Assembly: GCA_945870175.1 (NCBI GenBank) | Contig: CAMBRJ010000010.1 | Coordinates: forward strand, 1 to 19,978 | Length of the DNA: 19,978 bases | Direction: 5' to 3' | DNA from: Gemmatimonas phototrophica | GTDB lineage: Bacteria; Gemmatimonadota; Gemmatimonadetes; Gemmatimonadales; Gemmatimonadaceae | Part shown: in pieces, positions 1 through 7,843 of the stretch | Position numbering within the stretch: the stretch's first letter is position 1 | How the letters are laid out: every line of letters begins with the position of its first letter | Notes under the pieces: generated by a model | The model's database searches: none | Seen by the model: only the letters and a program-made list of their open reading frames with translations | Told to the model about the DNA's origin: nothing | Translations under genes and position numbers: made by a program

Positions 1-3000
1 TGGTGTACGACACCTTGAGCACGCCGTAGTAGTGCATCGTGCTCGGTGCGCCGTCGGTCGTGCGCAGGGCGTTGATCTCATTGAGCACGGTGAGCCACTG
101 TCCGTTGCCGTCGCTACTCTGAATGTCGGTGGCGCTGGACGTGAACGGCGCGCGGACGTCGGACGACACGGTGCCGAGCGGGAACATGCGCGATACCGAT
201 GACAGGAACGAGGCGCTGTTGCCCGCGCTGACGTTGCCGGTGCGGGTACCGACGACGATGGGCACGAACCGTACGGTGAAGGTTGGCACCGTATTCACGC
301 TGACGTTCTGCGGCGTGCCGTTGGATGGCCACGTGTTGTCGCGGCGGTCGGCGTCGGTGATGGCGAGCGTCGGGTCGAGATCGACCAGCACGCGCGTGGC
401 GGTGCGGATGTTGGCACCCGGCACCCGCAGGTTCCACGTGGACGACAGCGTGCCCTCGGCGAGGGACGTGCGTACGCTGGATTCTGGTGCGGCGATGGTC
501 GCCGTTTGCAGCAGCGACGCGCCGTCGTAGATCCGCACGCGCACGTCAGGGCGCGCCGAGTTGGCGGCGTTGGCTTGTACGAATACGCGGAGCAGGGCGT
601 CGCGACCGGCCACCAACGTGACCGAGTTGTCGAGCGTCTGAATCGCCTGCGTAAGGTAGACGTTGGTGATCGTGAAATTCGTGGGCGCCACCGTGGCCGT
701 GTACGCGAAGCTGGCGGTGGCGGTGCCGTTGGGCGTGATGGACACGCTGAGCGACGAGGGCGACGGCGTGTAGGTGGTGGTGCCGCTTACGATGATGTTG
801 GCGGTGATCGTCCAGCTGCCGACGACGAGCGAGGAGACCGTCCCGGCGCCGCTGGCCGAACGGGGGGATCCGGTACCGGTGAGTGTGAACGTTGGCGTGA
901 CGCCACCGGGGAGGCCGCTGGTGGTGATGGTCACGGCACCGGTCGCCAACGCGTACGACACCGTTGCCGGCGAGTCGACGAGCGAGGCGACGACGGTGAC
1001 CTGCTGCGACGTGGGCGTCGGCACGTAGGTGGTGCCGGCCGCGGTCACGTTGGCCGCGGTCACGGTATAGCTGCCGGGCGCGAGCAGGGTGAGCGTCGTG
1101 TTGGCCGTCACGCTGCGTGTGTACCCGGCGGGGCCGGTGACCGTGATGCGGCCCGAGGCACCGCCAGGCAGGCCGCTCACCACGACCTCGATCGAGCCCG
1201 AGGCGATGGTGTACGCCACCGGCAGCCGCAACGTATCGCCGGCCGTCACGGTGGTGTCGAGCGCGGTCGGCGTGGGCCGGTAGCTGGCGCCCCCGCTGGT
1301 CACGCTGCCGGCGTTGAGGCGCCAGCGGCCGGCCGCGGCCGGGCTGATGCGCGTGGTCGCCGTGAGTGGCGAGGCGACACCGGAGGGTGCGGTGAGCGTG
1401 ATGTTGGCGGCGGCGCCGGCTGGGAGACCCGAGACGTCGACGTCGACGACGATCGCCAACGCGTACGAGACGGTTGCCGGCGCGGCGACGAGCGAGGCGA
1501 CCACGGTGACTTGCTGCGACGGGCGCGTCGGCAGATAGGTGGTGCCGGCCGTGGTCACGTTGGCTGCGGCCACGGTATAGCTGCCGGGCGTGAGCAGGGT
1601 GAGCGTCGTCGTGGCCGTCAGGCGCTGCGTGTAGCCGCCAGGGCCGGTCACCGTGATACTGCCCGAGGCACCGCCCGGCAGGCCGCTCACCACGACCGCG
1701 ATCGAGCCGGTGGCGATGGTGTACTGCACCGGCAGCCGCAGCGTATCGCCGGCCGCGATCGTCGTGTCGCGCGCCGCGGGCGAGGGCAGGTAGCTGGCGC
1801 CCGCGCTGGTCACGCTGCCGGCGTTGAGGCGCCAGCGTCCGGATGCGGCCGGGCTGATGCGCGTGGTCGCCGTGATCGGCGAGGCGATACCGGAGGGTGC
1901 GGTGAGCGTGATGCTGGCGGCGGCGCCGGTGGGGAGACCCGAGACGGGGACGTCAACGACGGTGGGCACGACTGTGAAGGCGACGTGGATCGTGGTCGTA
2001 TTTCCGGTCGTGACGGTGAGAGTGTGGGTTGCGGTGGCGGGCCGGTAGCGCACGTCCGCCACCGTGAGCGGACCGGCCGACAGGGCATAGCTGCCCACCG
2101 GGAGCGAATCGAGGGTGGCGGGGCCACTGAGGGCCCGTGTGACGTTGCCGCGGGTCAGGGTCATCGCCGGCGCGGCGTCAGCCGGGAGCCCGCTGGTGGT
2201 CACGACGACGCGGCCAACCTGCGCCGCATACGTGACTGTGGCGGGGGCCGCCGTCAACGAGGCGATCACGGTGACGCTGGTGGTGTCGGCGGCCGGCCGA
2301 TAGGTGATGCCGCCCGCCACGACGGCGGTGGCGATCACCCGGTATGCCCCCGGGGTGAGTTCGGTGAGGGTGGACGTGGCCGTCAGCGCCCGCGTGAACC
2401 CTTCAGGACCGGTTACCTGCACCGCACCCGGCAGCCCAGCGGGCAGCCCGGTGAGCGCCACGGCCAGCGCACCGCTGGATACGTCGTAGCGTACGGCAAC
2501 GCGCGCGGTGTCGCCGTACAACACGAGGGTGTCGATGGCGGCAGGCGAGGGCGAATAGCGAGCCCCCCCCGATCGCAGCGTGCCCGCCGCGACTTTCCAG
2601 CGGCCCGTGTTGGCGTGGCTGAGCAGGCGCGACGCCGTCACGGCAACGTCGCCCCCGCCGGGGGCCGACACGGTCACGGGCGCATCGACGCCAGCCGGCA
2701 CGCCCGTAATCGCGAGATCGATGGCCGACGGCAACGGCGCATACATGATCGTGGCCGTGGCCGGCGTGGAGCCGCTCACCACGGTAACGGAGACCGTGGG
2801 CGGCGTGACGGCGTAGCTGCCGTCGGCCGTTCGCACGGGATGCGCTGTGATCGTGTACTCGCCGGCCGGGACGTCGACCCAACTCACGGTGCCGATGGCG
2901 GCGCGCGAGAAGGCCGCGTTGGCGACGGTGATATCGGCATTGAGGCCGATGGGCAGTCCTGTCACCGCGAGGCTCAAGGCGCCCGGCGGAATCGGTGCGG

Positions 3001-3103
3001 CCGGCCCATCGCCGCCGGCGCAGGCCGAGAGCAGGAACAGGACGCACCACAGTGCACCGCGCGTGGACGGTGAGACCGCCCGGCGTGACGTAACGATGCT
3101 GAT
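1..3103 (-). CDS. Large repeat lipoprotein with tandem Ig-like domains and a possible metalloprotease-type C-terminal region (3' end outside the window)
   Basis: The minus frame is open from about 3103 to base 1 and reads through the window edge, so the C-terminus is missing. It begins with a lipoprotein signal: a basic stretch (TSRR), a hydrophobic run (ALWCVLFLLS) and a lipobox LSAC, with the Cys codon at 3020-3022. About nine tandem repeats of ~85 residues follow. Each opens with a strand like 'VVVSGLPGGA', has a central 'LTPGSYTV' turn and ends near 'VSYALA', the look of beta-sandwich (Ig-like) modules. From about base 690 down to 1 the repeats give way to a region with 'VTLVAGRDALLRVFV' and 'MHYYGVLKVSYT'. 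I associate this with secreted M66-like metalloprotease proteins, but the catalytic part would lie outside the window, so this is inference. The gene follows pdhC by only about 23 bases. The start is uncertain: no ATG, GTG or TTG lies in frame between the pdhC stop and the lipobox. An ATC at 3101-3103 or 3095-3097 is given only as the best-placed candidate. It is probably a surface-anchored adhesin or protease. Confidence 0.75.
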   Translation of the reverse strand, partial: MSIVTSRRAVSPSTRGALWCVLFLLSACAGGDGPAAPIPPGALSLAVTGLPIGLNADITVANAAFSRAAIGTVSWVDVPAGEYTITAHPVRTADGSYAVTPPTVSVTVVSGSTPATATIMYAPLPSAIDLAITGVPAGVDAPVTVSAPGGGDVAVTASRLLSHANTGRWKVAAGTLRSGGARYSPSPAAIDTLVLYGDTARVAVRYDVSSGALAVALTGLPAGLPGAVQVTGPEGFTRALTATSTLTELTPGAYRVIATAVVAGGITYRPAADTTSVTVIASLTAAPATVTYAAQVGRVVVTTSGLPADAAPAMTLTRGNVTRALSGPATLDSLPVGSYALSAGPLTVADVRYRPATATHTLTVTTGNTTTIHVAFTVVPTVVDVPVSGLPTGAAASITLTAPSGIASPITATTRISPAASGRWRLNAGSVTSAGASYLPSPAARDTTIAAGDTLRLPVQYTIATGSIAVVVSGLPGGASGSITVTGPGGYTQRLTATTTLTLLTPGSYTVAAANVTTAGTTYLPTRPSQQVTVVASLVAAPATVSYALAIVVDVDVSGLPAGAAANITLTAPSGVASPLTATTRISPAAAGRWRLNAGSVTSGGASYRPTPTALDTTVTAGDTLRLPVAYTIASGSIEVVVSGLPGGASGRITVTGPAGYTRSVTANTTLTLLAPGSYTVTAANVTAAGTTYVPTPTSQQVTVVASLVDSPATVSYALATGAVTITTSGLPGGVTPTFTLTGTGSPRSASGAGTVSSLVVGSWTITANIIVSGTTTYTPSPSSLSVSITPNGTATASFAYTATVAPTNFTITNVYLTQAIQTLDNSVTLVAGRDALLRVFVQANAANSARPDVRVRIYDGASLLQTATIAAPESSVRTSLAEGTLSSTWNLRVPGANIRTATRVLVDLDPTLAITDADRRDNTWPSNGTPQNVSVNTVPTFTVRFVPIVVGTRTGNVSAGNSASFLSSVSRMFPLGTVSSDVRAPFTSSATDIQSSDGNGQWLTVLNEINALRTTDGAPSTMHYYGVLKVSYT
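943..1962. repeat. 510-bp tandem in-frame duplication inside the lipoprotein gene
   Basis: Two adjacent copies, about 943-1452 and 1453-1962, align at an exact offset of 510 bases. Examples are 'cgccaacgcgtacga' at 944 and 1454, 'taggtggtgccggcc' at 1026 and 1536, and 'cggagggtgcggtgagcgtg' at 1381 and 1891. The offset is 170 codons, i.e. two ~85-residue repeats, so the reading frame is kept. Within each unit the two modules differ from each other (a 'GRWRLNAGSVTS' type and a 'GSYTVTAANVT' type) while the matching modules of the two units are near-identical. This shows a recent duplication of a module pair. The exact boundaries are not fixed, because the outer repeats are related as well. Confidence 0.8.
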
Positions 3104-3126
3104 TCCGGAATCGCGTGCGTGTTGCG

Positions 3127-4395
3127 CTAAAAGAGCATCATCATGGGGGCTTCGAGCAGGCCGCGCAGCGTCTGCAGGAACTTGGCGCCGATCGCGCCAT
3201 CGATCACGCGATGGTCGCAGCTGAGCGTGACGCGCATGAGCTGCCGCGGCACGAACTGGCCGTGCTCCCACACCGGCTTCGTTTCCGTTGCGCCGACGGC
3301 CAGAATGGCGGCTTCGGGCGGGTTGATGATGGCCGTGAACTGATCGATCCCGAACATGCCGAGGTTGGACACCGAGAACGTCCCGCCGGTGAACTCGGCG
3401 GGTTGCAGCTTGCGTTCACGCGCCTTCTTGGCGAGTTCGCGGGCGTCGCGGCCGATCTGTCCGAGCCCTTTGCGCTGCGCGTCGCGGATGACGGGTACGA
3501 TCAGGCCGTCGTCGGTGGCCACCGCCATGCCGATGTGCGCGGCGCTGAAGTAGCGAATGGAATCGCCCATCCAGTGTGCGTTGCACTCCGGGTGCCGCGT
3601 GAGCGCGATGGCGACGGCTTTGATGATGATGTCGTTCACGGAGACCTTGTACTGATCGCCGTTCGCCACCATCTGTTCGCGCAGCTGCCCCACCTGCGTC
3701 ATGTCGATTTCCGACGTGAGGTAGAACGTGGGCACGGGGCCGATGGACTCGCTGAGCCGACGCGCGATGGTTTTGCGCATTTGCGTGAGGGCCACGTCTT
3801 TGAACTCGCCGTCGATCTGCATGGCGGTGGCGACGGCCGTCGGGGCGGCCTTCGACGACGCGGCGGCTGGTGCCGCGGCGCTCGCGGCAGCCGGCGCTGA
3901 TGCGGGTGCTGATGCGGCGGCGCTTTCGATATCGCGACGGATCACGCGGCCCCCGGGGCCGCTGCCATGAATGGCGCCGATGTTGACGCCTTTTTCGGCG
4001 GCCAGGCGACGCGCGAGCGGTGAGGAGCGCACGGGGCCCGTCGGCGCCGCGGCTGCGGGTGCGGGTGCTGCGGGCGCCGCTGCTGCGGGCGCCGCTGCTG
4101 CGGGCGCTGCGGCGGGTGCAGGCGCCGCGCCACCGGTCATCGATGAAATGTCTTCGTTGGCGGTGGCGATCACGCCGATCACCATGCCGACGGCGGCGGT
4201 GGTGCCTTCGGGGACCAAGTGCGCGCGCAGAATGCCGTCGCCGCGCGCGACGAGCTCCATGATCGCCTTGTCGGTTTCGACTTCACCGATGGTGTCGCCG
4301 GTTTTCACGGCGTCACCGACGTTCTTCAGCCACTTCACGAGGCGCCCTTCTTCCATGGTGGGAGAGAGCGCCTCCATCATCACTTTCGTTGCCAT
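3127..4395 (-). CDS. pdhC: Pyruvate dehydrogenase E2, dihydrolipoamide acetyltransferase
   Basis: This 422-residue protein transfers the acetyl group from E1 via its lipoyl arm to CoA, forming the core of the cytoplasmic pyruvate dehydrogenase complex. Residues 1-78 are a lipoyl domain with the lipoylated Lys43 in ETDKA. Residues ~88-120 are an Ala/Pro swinging-arm linker, encoded partly by short tandem DNA repeats around 4066-4110. Residues ~123-157 are the peripheral subunit-binding domain (SSPLARRLAAEKGV...GSGPGGRV). A second Ala-rich linker (~158-190) leads to the acyltransferase domain, which ends in the catalytic DHRVIDG motif (His395, Asp399). The ATG at 4395 is chosen because the lipoyl domain starts there; an open frame upstream is not homologous. 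It lies 10 bases after pdhB with no visible Shine-Dalgarno site, so coupling to pdhB is likely. There is a single lipoyl domain, whereas some homologues have two or three. Confidence 0.95.
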   Translation of the reverse strand: MATKVMMEALSPTMEEGRLVKWLKNVGDAVKTGDTIGEVETDKAIMELVARGDGILRAHLVPEGTTAAVGMVIGVIATANEDISSMTGGAAPAPAAAPAAAAPAAAAPAAPAPAAAAPTGPVRSSPLARRLAAEKGVNIGAIHGSGPGGRVIRRDIESAAASAPASAPAAASAAAPAAASSKAAPTAVATAMQIDGEFKDVALTQMRKTIARRLSESIGPVPTFYLTSEIDMTQVGQLREQMVANGDQYKVSVNDIIIKAVAIALTRHPECNAHWMGDSIRYFSAAHIGMAVATDDGLIVPVIRDAQRKGLGQIGRDARELAKKARERKLQPAEFTGGTFSVSNLGMFGIDQFTAIINPPEAAILAVGATETKPVWEHGQFVPRQLMRVTLSCDHRVIDGAIGAKFLQTLRGLLEAPMMMLF

Positions 4396-4405
4396 GATCG
4401 CTGGG

Positions 4406-5386
4406 TCAGTCGAGGTAGAGAACCTGTCGGATTGCCGCGATCGTCTTCGGCAAGTCGGGCTTGGCGGCCTTTTCGAGACTCTTGGTATACGGCATCGGCG
4501 CATCGGCCTGATGCACGCGGAGCACCGGTGCATCGAGGTAGTCGAAGCAATGGCGCTGGACGTAGTCCACCACCTGCGCGCCGACGCCACACACTTCCCA
4601 TCCTTCTTCCACGACGACGCACCGGCTCGTCTTCTTCACCGACGCCGTGATCGCGTCGACATCCATCGGACGGATGGTGCGCAGGTCGACGACGTCGCAG
4701 GTAATGCCTTCCTTGGCCATCTGATCGGCGGCTTGCAGGGCCACCAGCACCATCTTGCCATGTGACACCAGCGTCACGTGCTCGCCTTCACGCTTGAGCT
4801 CTGCTTTGCCGATCGGCACGATGTAATCGTCGTCCGGTACTTCGCCCTTGGTGTTGTAGAGCATTTCGCCTTCGAGGAAGCACACCGGATTGTCATCGCG
4901 GATGGCGGCCTTGAGGAGTCCCTTGGCATCGTACGGCGTGGCGGGGGCCACGACCTTGAGGCCGGGAATGTGCGCCAGCCACGATTCCCACGCCTGGGAG
5001 TGCTGCGCACCGAGCTGCAGCGCGGCACCGTTCGGGCCGCGGAACACCATCGGCATCGGGAACTGACCGCCCGACATGTACAGCATCTTCGCCGCCGCGT
5101 TCACGACCTGATCGATCGCCAGCAGCGCGAAGTTCCACGTCATGAATTCGATGATCGGACGCAGCCCTGCCATCGCCGCACCGACGCCGACGCCGGCGAA
5201 GCCGAGTTCGGTGATGGGCGTGTCGACGACGCGCATCTCGCCGAACTCCTGCAGCAATCCCTTCGAGACTTTATACGCACCCTGATACACCGCGACCTCC
5301 TCACCCATGAGGAAGACACGATCGTCGCGGTGCATTTCTTCGCGGAGCGCCATGTTGAGCGCATCGCGGTAGGTAATTACGGCCAT
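4406..5386 (-). CDS. pdhB: Pyruvate dehydrogenase E1 component, beta subunit
   Basis: This is the 326-residue beta subunit of the thiamine-diphosphate E1 heterotetramer, the usual length for the family. The N-terminal pyrimidine-binding domain includes MGEEV (Glu29/Glu30, the region of the conserved Glu that activates the cofactor), 'TPITELGFAGVGVGAAMAG' (56-74) and 'FRGPNGAALQLGAQHSQ' with conserved His129. The C-terminal transketolase-type domain carries 'VDLRTIRPMDVDAI' and 'VVVEEGWEVCGVGAQV'. With pdhA it decarboxylates pyruvate and reductively acetylates the lipoyl group of PdhC. The ATG at 5386 starts MAVITYRDAL, the normal family start. It lies 13 bases downstream of the pdhA stop and 10 bases upstream of pdhC. 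An acetoin or branched-chain keto acid substrate cannot be excluded by sequence alone, but the adjoining lipA favours a housekeeping pyruvate role. Confidence 0.94.
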   Translation of the reverse strand: MAVITYRDALNMALREEMHRDDRVFLMGEEVAVYQGAYKVSKGLLQEFGEMRVVDTPITELGFAGVGVGAAMAGLRPIIEFMTWNFALLAIDQVVNAAAKMLYMSGGQFPMPMVFRGPNGAALQLGAQHSQAWESWLAHIPGLKVVAPATPYDAKGLLKAAIRDDNPVCFLEGEMLYNTKGEVPDDDYIVPIGKAELKREGEHVTLVSHGKMVLVALQAADQMAKEGITCDVVDLRTIRPMDVDAITASVKKTSRCVVVEEGWEVCGVGAQVVDYVQRHCFDYLDAPVLRVHQADAPMPYTKSLEKAAKPDLPKTIAAIRQVLYLD

Positions 5387-5399
5387 GGTCGTTGGGCTC

Positions 5400-6449
5400 T
5401 CAGCTCGTGGTTTCGACAAGGATGTCTTCCATGAGCGCCTCAAGCGGCAACTCCGGGCTCTGCTCAGCAAAGTCGATGCTGTCCTGCACGATCTTCTTGA
5501 TCTCGTCGTCCATCGCCGCCACGTCGGCGGGTGAGATCTCCCCGTCTTCTTCCATGCGCTGACGATGCAGGGCGATCGGGTCGCGCTTGAGGTACTGCTC
5601 CAGCTCTTCCTTGGTGCGATACGTGCCGCTGACCGCGTCGGACATCGAATGGCCCATGAAGCGGTAGGTGCGAATTTCGAGCAGCGTCGGCGTGCCGTCT
5701 TTGCGCGCGCGATCGATGGCTTCTTCGGTGGCCTTGCGCACGGCGTGCACATCCTGTCCGTCGACCACATCACGCGGCATGTCGTACGAGGCGCCGCGCT
5801 TGTAGATGTCGTGAATGGCCGAGGCGCGCTCGAGCGCGGTACCCATGCCGTAGCGGTTGTTCTCGATGATGAACAGGCACGGCAGCTTCCAGAGCGAGGC
5901 CATGTTGAGGGCCTCGTGGAAGGCGCCGTTGTTCACGGCCGCCTCACCCATGAAGCACACGATGACCTGATCACCACCGCGATACTTGATGGCGAATCCC
6001 ACGCCGGCGGCGATCGGGATATGACCACCGACGATGCCGTGTCCACCGAGAAAGCCGAGCTGCTTGTCGAACATGTGCATCGACCCGCCCTTGCCCTTCG
6101 CGCAGCCATCCTGCCGCCCGAACAGTTCCGCCATGGCGGCGCGCGGCGTCATACCGCGGGCCAGCGCCTGTCCGTGATCACGATAGGTCGTGATGATGTA
6201 ATCGTCGGCACGCAGCAACGACATCACGCCGGTCGAAATGGCTTCCTGCCCGATATACAAATGGCAGAAGCCGCCGATCCGGCCGATGGCGTACATCTCG
6301 GCCACGCGCTCTTCGAAGCGACGCTGCAGCAGCATCGAGTAGAGAAGCTCGCGATTCGTGGCGGCCGACGTGCGGTCCGATGCGTTGGCGTCAGCCTTGG
6401 CATCGGCGCGCACGGGCTCGCCCTTCTTGCGGGGTTTAGCAGTCGACAT
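5400..6449 (-). CDS. pdhA: Pyruvate dehydrogenase E1 component, alpha subunit
   Basis: This 349-residue alpha subunit binds the diphosphate of thiamine diphosphate. Residues 1-30 are a charged, probably flexible extension (Lys/Arg/Ala/Asp). The catalytic fold starts near residue 32 (NRELLYSMLLQRRFEE). Visible hallmarks are 'TYRDHGQALARG' (88-99), the 'GGSMHMFD' loop (121-128), 'GGHGIVGGHIPIAAGVG' (135-151) and the phosphorylation-loop equivalent 'YRFMGHSMSDAVSGTYR' (262-278). The cofactor motif, normally GDGx(n)N, reads GEAAVNNG at 168-175 with the closing Asn at 197/198, so the usual metal-binding Asp is Glu169. The ATG at 6449 (MSTAKPRKK) is preferred over a possible upstream extension because the latter is non-homologous and would reach almost to the lipA stop. 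The gene follows lipA by 47 bases and precedes pdhB by 13. Confidence 0.94.
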   Translation of the reverse strand: MSTAKPRKKGEPVRADAKADANASDRTSAATNRELLYSMLLQRRFEERVAEMYAIGRIGGFCHLYIGQEAISTGVMSLLRADDYIITTYRDHGQALARGMTPRAAMAELFGRQDGCAKGKGGSMHMFDKQLGFLGGHGIVGGHIPIAAGVGFAIKYRGGDQVIVCFMGEAAVNNGAFHEALNMASLWKLPCLFIIENNRYGMGTALERASAIHDIYKRGASYDMPRDVVDGQDVHAVRKATEEAIDRARKDGTPTLLEIRTYRFMGHSMSDAVSGTYRTKEELEQYLKRDPIALHRQRMEEDGEISPADVAAMDDEIKKIVQDSIDFAEQSPELPLEALMEDILVETTS

Positions 6450-6496
6450 GGGGAATTGGCGGGTGTGGATTACTGGGTCGAGCGGTGTTCGTGTGG

Positions 6497-7405
6497 TCAG
6501 ACGCCGGCGGCTTGCACCTGCTCCCACGCGTGGTAGCTGGAGCGCACGAGCGGGCCGCTTTCGACATGCTTGAAGCCAAGTTGCATGCCGACCAGATACA
6601 GCTCGCGGAATTCCTCGGGGGTGACATAGCGATCGAGTTCGATATGTCCGTCGGAGGGGCGAAGGTACTGGCCGAGCGTGAGGATGTCGACGTTGACAGA
6701 GCGGAGCTCCTTCATGACGTCGACGACTTCTTCGTTCGTTTCGCCGAGACCGAGAATGATGCCGGTTTTGGTGGGGATCGTGGGCGCGACACGCTTCGCA
6801 ATGCGGAAAATCTCAAGCACACGCTCGTAGCGTCCGCCGGGGCGCGCCTTCTTGAACAGGCGCGGCACCGTTTCCGTATTGTGGTTGTAGATGTCGGGGC
6901 GCGCCTCGAGGACCGTGCGGATGGAGTCTTCGTTGCCTTGAAAATCGGGCACCAGCACTTCGATGGAGCAGCCCGGTAGGCGATGGTGAATCTGCCGGAT
7001 GGTTTCGGCAAAGATGTACGCCCCGAAATCGGGGAGATCGTCGCGGTCGACGGAGGTGATGACGGCGTGCCGCAAGTTGAGCTCGGCGATCGCCTGCCCG
7101 ACGCGGGCGGGCTCGTCGAGGTCGTACTTGGGCGGCCGACCGTGCGAGACGGCGCAATAGGCGCAGTTCCGTGTGCAGACATCGCCGAGGATCATGAAGG
7201 TGGCGGTGCCGTGCTCCCAGCATTCGCCGATGTTGGGGCAGTGGGCCTCCTGGCAGACGGTATGCAGGTCGAGCTCCTGCATCATCTGCTTGAGGCGCAC
7301 GTAGTTGGCGCCCCCGGGGGCCTTCACTTTGAGCCACGACGGCTTGCGCTCGGGGAGCGGCTCGCGTCGGTGGCGTCCCATAATCTGAACCAACTGCTCG
7401 GCCAT
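6497..7405 (-). CDS. lipA: Lipoyl synthase (radical SAM)
   Basis: This 302-residue radical-SAM enzyme inserts two sulfurs into protein-bound octanoyl groups to make the lipoyl cofactor of E2 subunits. Both iron-sulfur cluster motifs are intact: the auxiliary cluster CxxxxCxxxxxC at Cys51, Cys56 and Cys62, and the radical-SAM CxxxCxxC at Cys77, Cys81 and Cys84. The C-terminal RSSYHA motif (288-293), whose Ser ligates the auxiliary cluster, is present. The start at 7405 (MAEQLVQIMG) is used; an internal ATG at 7381 (MGRHRREPLPER) is a possible alternative. It heads the operon with pdhA, pdhB and pdhC. This puts the maturation enzyme next to its substrate PdhC, although octanoyl transfer (lipB) must be encoded elsewhere. 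The promoter should lie in the 181-bp divergent region upstream. Confidence 0.96.
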   Translation of the reverse strand: MAEQLVQIMGRHRREPLPERKPSWLKVKAPGGANYVRLKQMMQELDLHTVCQEAHCPNIGECWEHGTATFMILGDVCTRNCAYCAVSHGRPPKYDLDEPARVGQAIAELNLRHAVITSVDRDDLPDFGAYIFAETIRQIHHRLPGCSIEVLVPDFQGNEDSIRTVLEARPDIYNHNTETVPRLFKKARPGGRYERVLEIFRIAKRVAPTIPTKTGIILGLGETNEEVVDVMKELRSVNVDILTLGQYLRPSDGHIELDRYVTPEEFRELYLVGMQLGFKHVESGPLVRSSYHAWEQVQAAGV

Positions 7406-7586
7406 ATTCTGCTGGGAAGGGCCCGGGGTGGTCCTGGGCGTGATCAGGGGAAGGTAGCCCCGTGCACCCGATCGGGAAACAGTACCGTAACCACCAAGTC
7501 CGGAATAGCCGGAATCCCGCTATGCGGAAACTTTGCCGGCGCGTTACCGTACGAGGGAGAAACCCCATCTTCCCGTGAGGCAGACC
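7406..7586. promoter_or_regulatory. Divergent intergenic region, lipA (-) / miniprotein gene (+)
   Basis: These 181 bases separate two divergent starts and must hold both promoters if neither gene is read from elsewhere. I see no convincing -35/-10 pair. Two small repeats stand out: CCGGAAT twice (7500-7506 and 7509-7515, nine bases apart) and TACCGTA twice (7483-7489 and 7545-7551). A Shine-Dalgarno-like GAGG at 7577-7580 lies seven bases before the ATG at 7587. Confidence 0.35.
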
Positions 7587-7814
7587 ATGCTCCGTACCCT
7601 GTTTACCGTCGGCCTGATCGCCATGCTTGGCCTGGTCGCCCTGAAGGTGGTGTTCGGGCTGCTGGGGCCGCTGGTCGGGCTGTTATTCATGCTGCTCGGC
7701 TTCGCGATCCGGGTGGTGCTGATCGGCGCGGTGCTGTACTTCGTGGTTCGGGTGGTGAGCCCGAGCACGGCGGAACGGATTGAGAAGGCGATACGAGGGA
7801 AGGGCGCTAACTGA
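7587..7814 (+). CDS. Small two-helix membrane protein, function unknown
   Basis: This is a 75-residue protein, almost entirely hydrophobic up to residue ~56, with two likely membrane helices (~5-24 and ~27-56, separated by a Gly-Pro turn, GLLGPLVGLL). A short amphipathic, basic C-terminal tail follows (SPSTAERIEKAIRGKGAN). The ATG at 7587 is chosen because GAGG lies seven bases upstream and the protein opens with a typical Met-Leu-Arg plus hydrophobic segment; an earlier in-frame start at 7533 would add a non-membrane extension. No family is recognised. It stands alone, divergent from lipA and convergent with the glycosyltransferase gene. A palindromic DNA element starts directly after its stop codon. 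Confidence 0.65.
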   Translation: MLRTLFTVGLIAMLGLVALKVVFGLLGPLVGLLFMLLGFAIRVVLIGAVLYFVVRVVSPSTAERIEKAIRGKGAN

Positions 7815-7840
7815 CTCAGTGCTGAGTGCTCAGAATTCTG
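7814..7840. repeat. Two short palindromes at the 3' end of the miniprotein gene
   Basis: ACTCAG-TG-CTGAGT (7814-7827) overlaps the last base of the stop codon and could form a 6-bp hairpin. It is followed by the perfect 10-bp palindrome CAGAATTCTG (7831-7840). No T-run follows directly, so neither looks like a classical intrinsic terminator by itself. They may belong to the larger palindromic element that begins at 7844. Confidence 0.45.
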
Positions 7841-7843
7841 GCG

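Noticed and set aside
506..3073. 855-codon open frame on the plus strand
   Set aside because: It is the antisense shadow of the repeat lipoprotein. Its product is an Arg/Gly/His-rich low-complexity string, while the minus frame gives a lipobox and regular Ig-like repeats.
4066..4110. Short GC-rich tandem repeat
   Set aside because: It encodes the Ala/Pro swinging-arm linker of PdhC, normal for this family, and is not a separate element.
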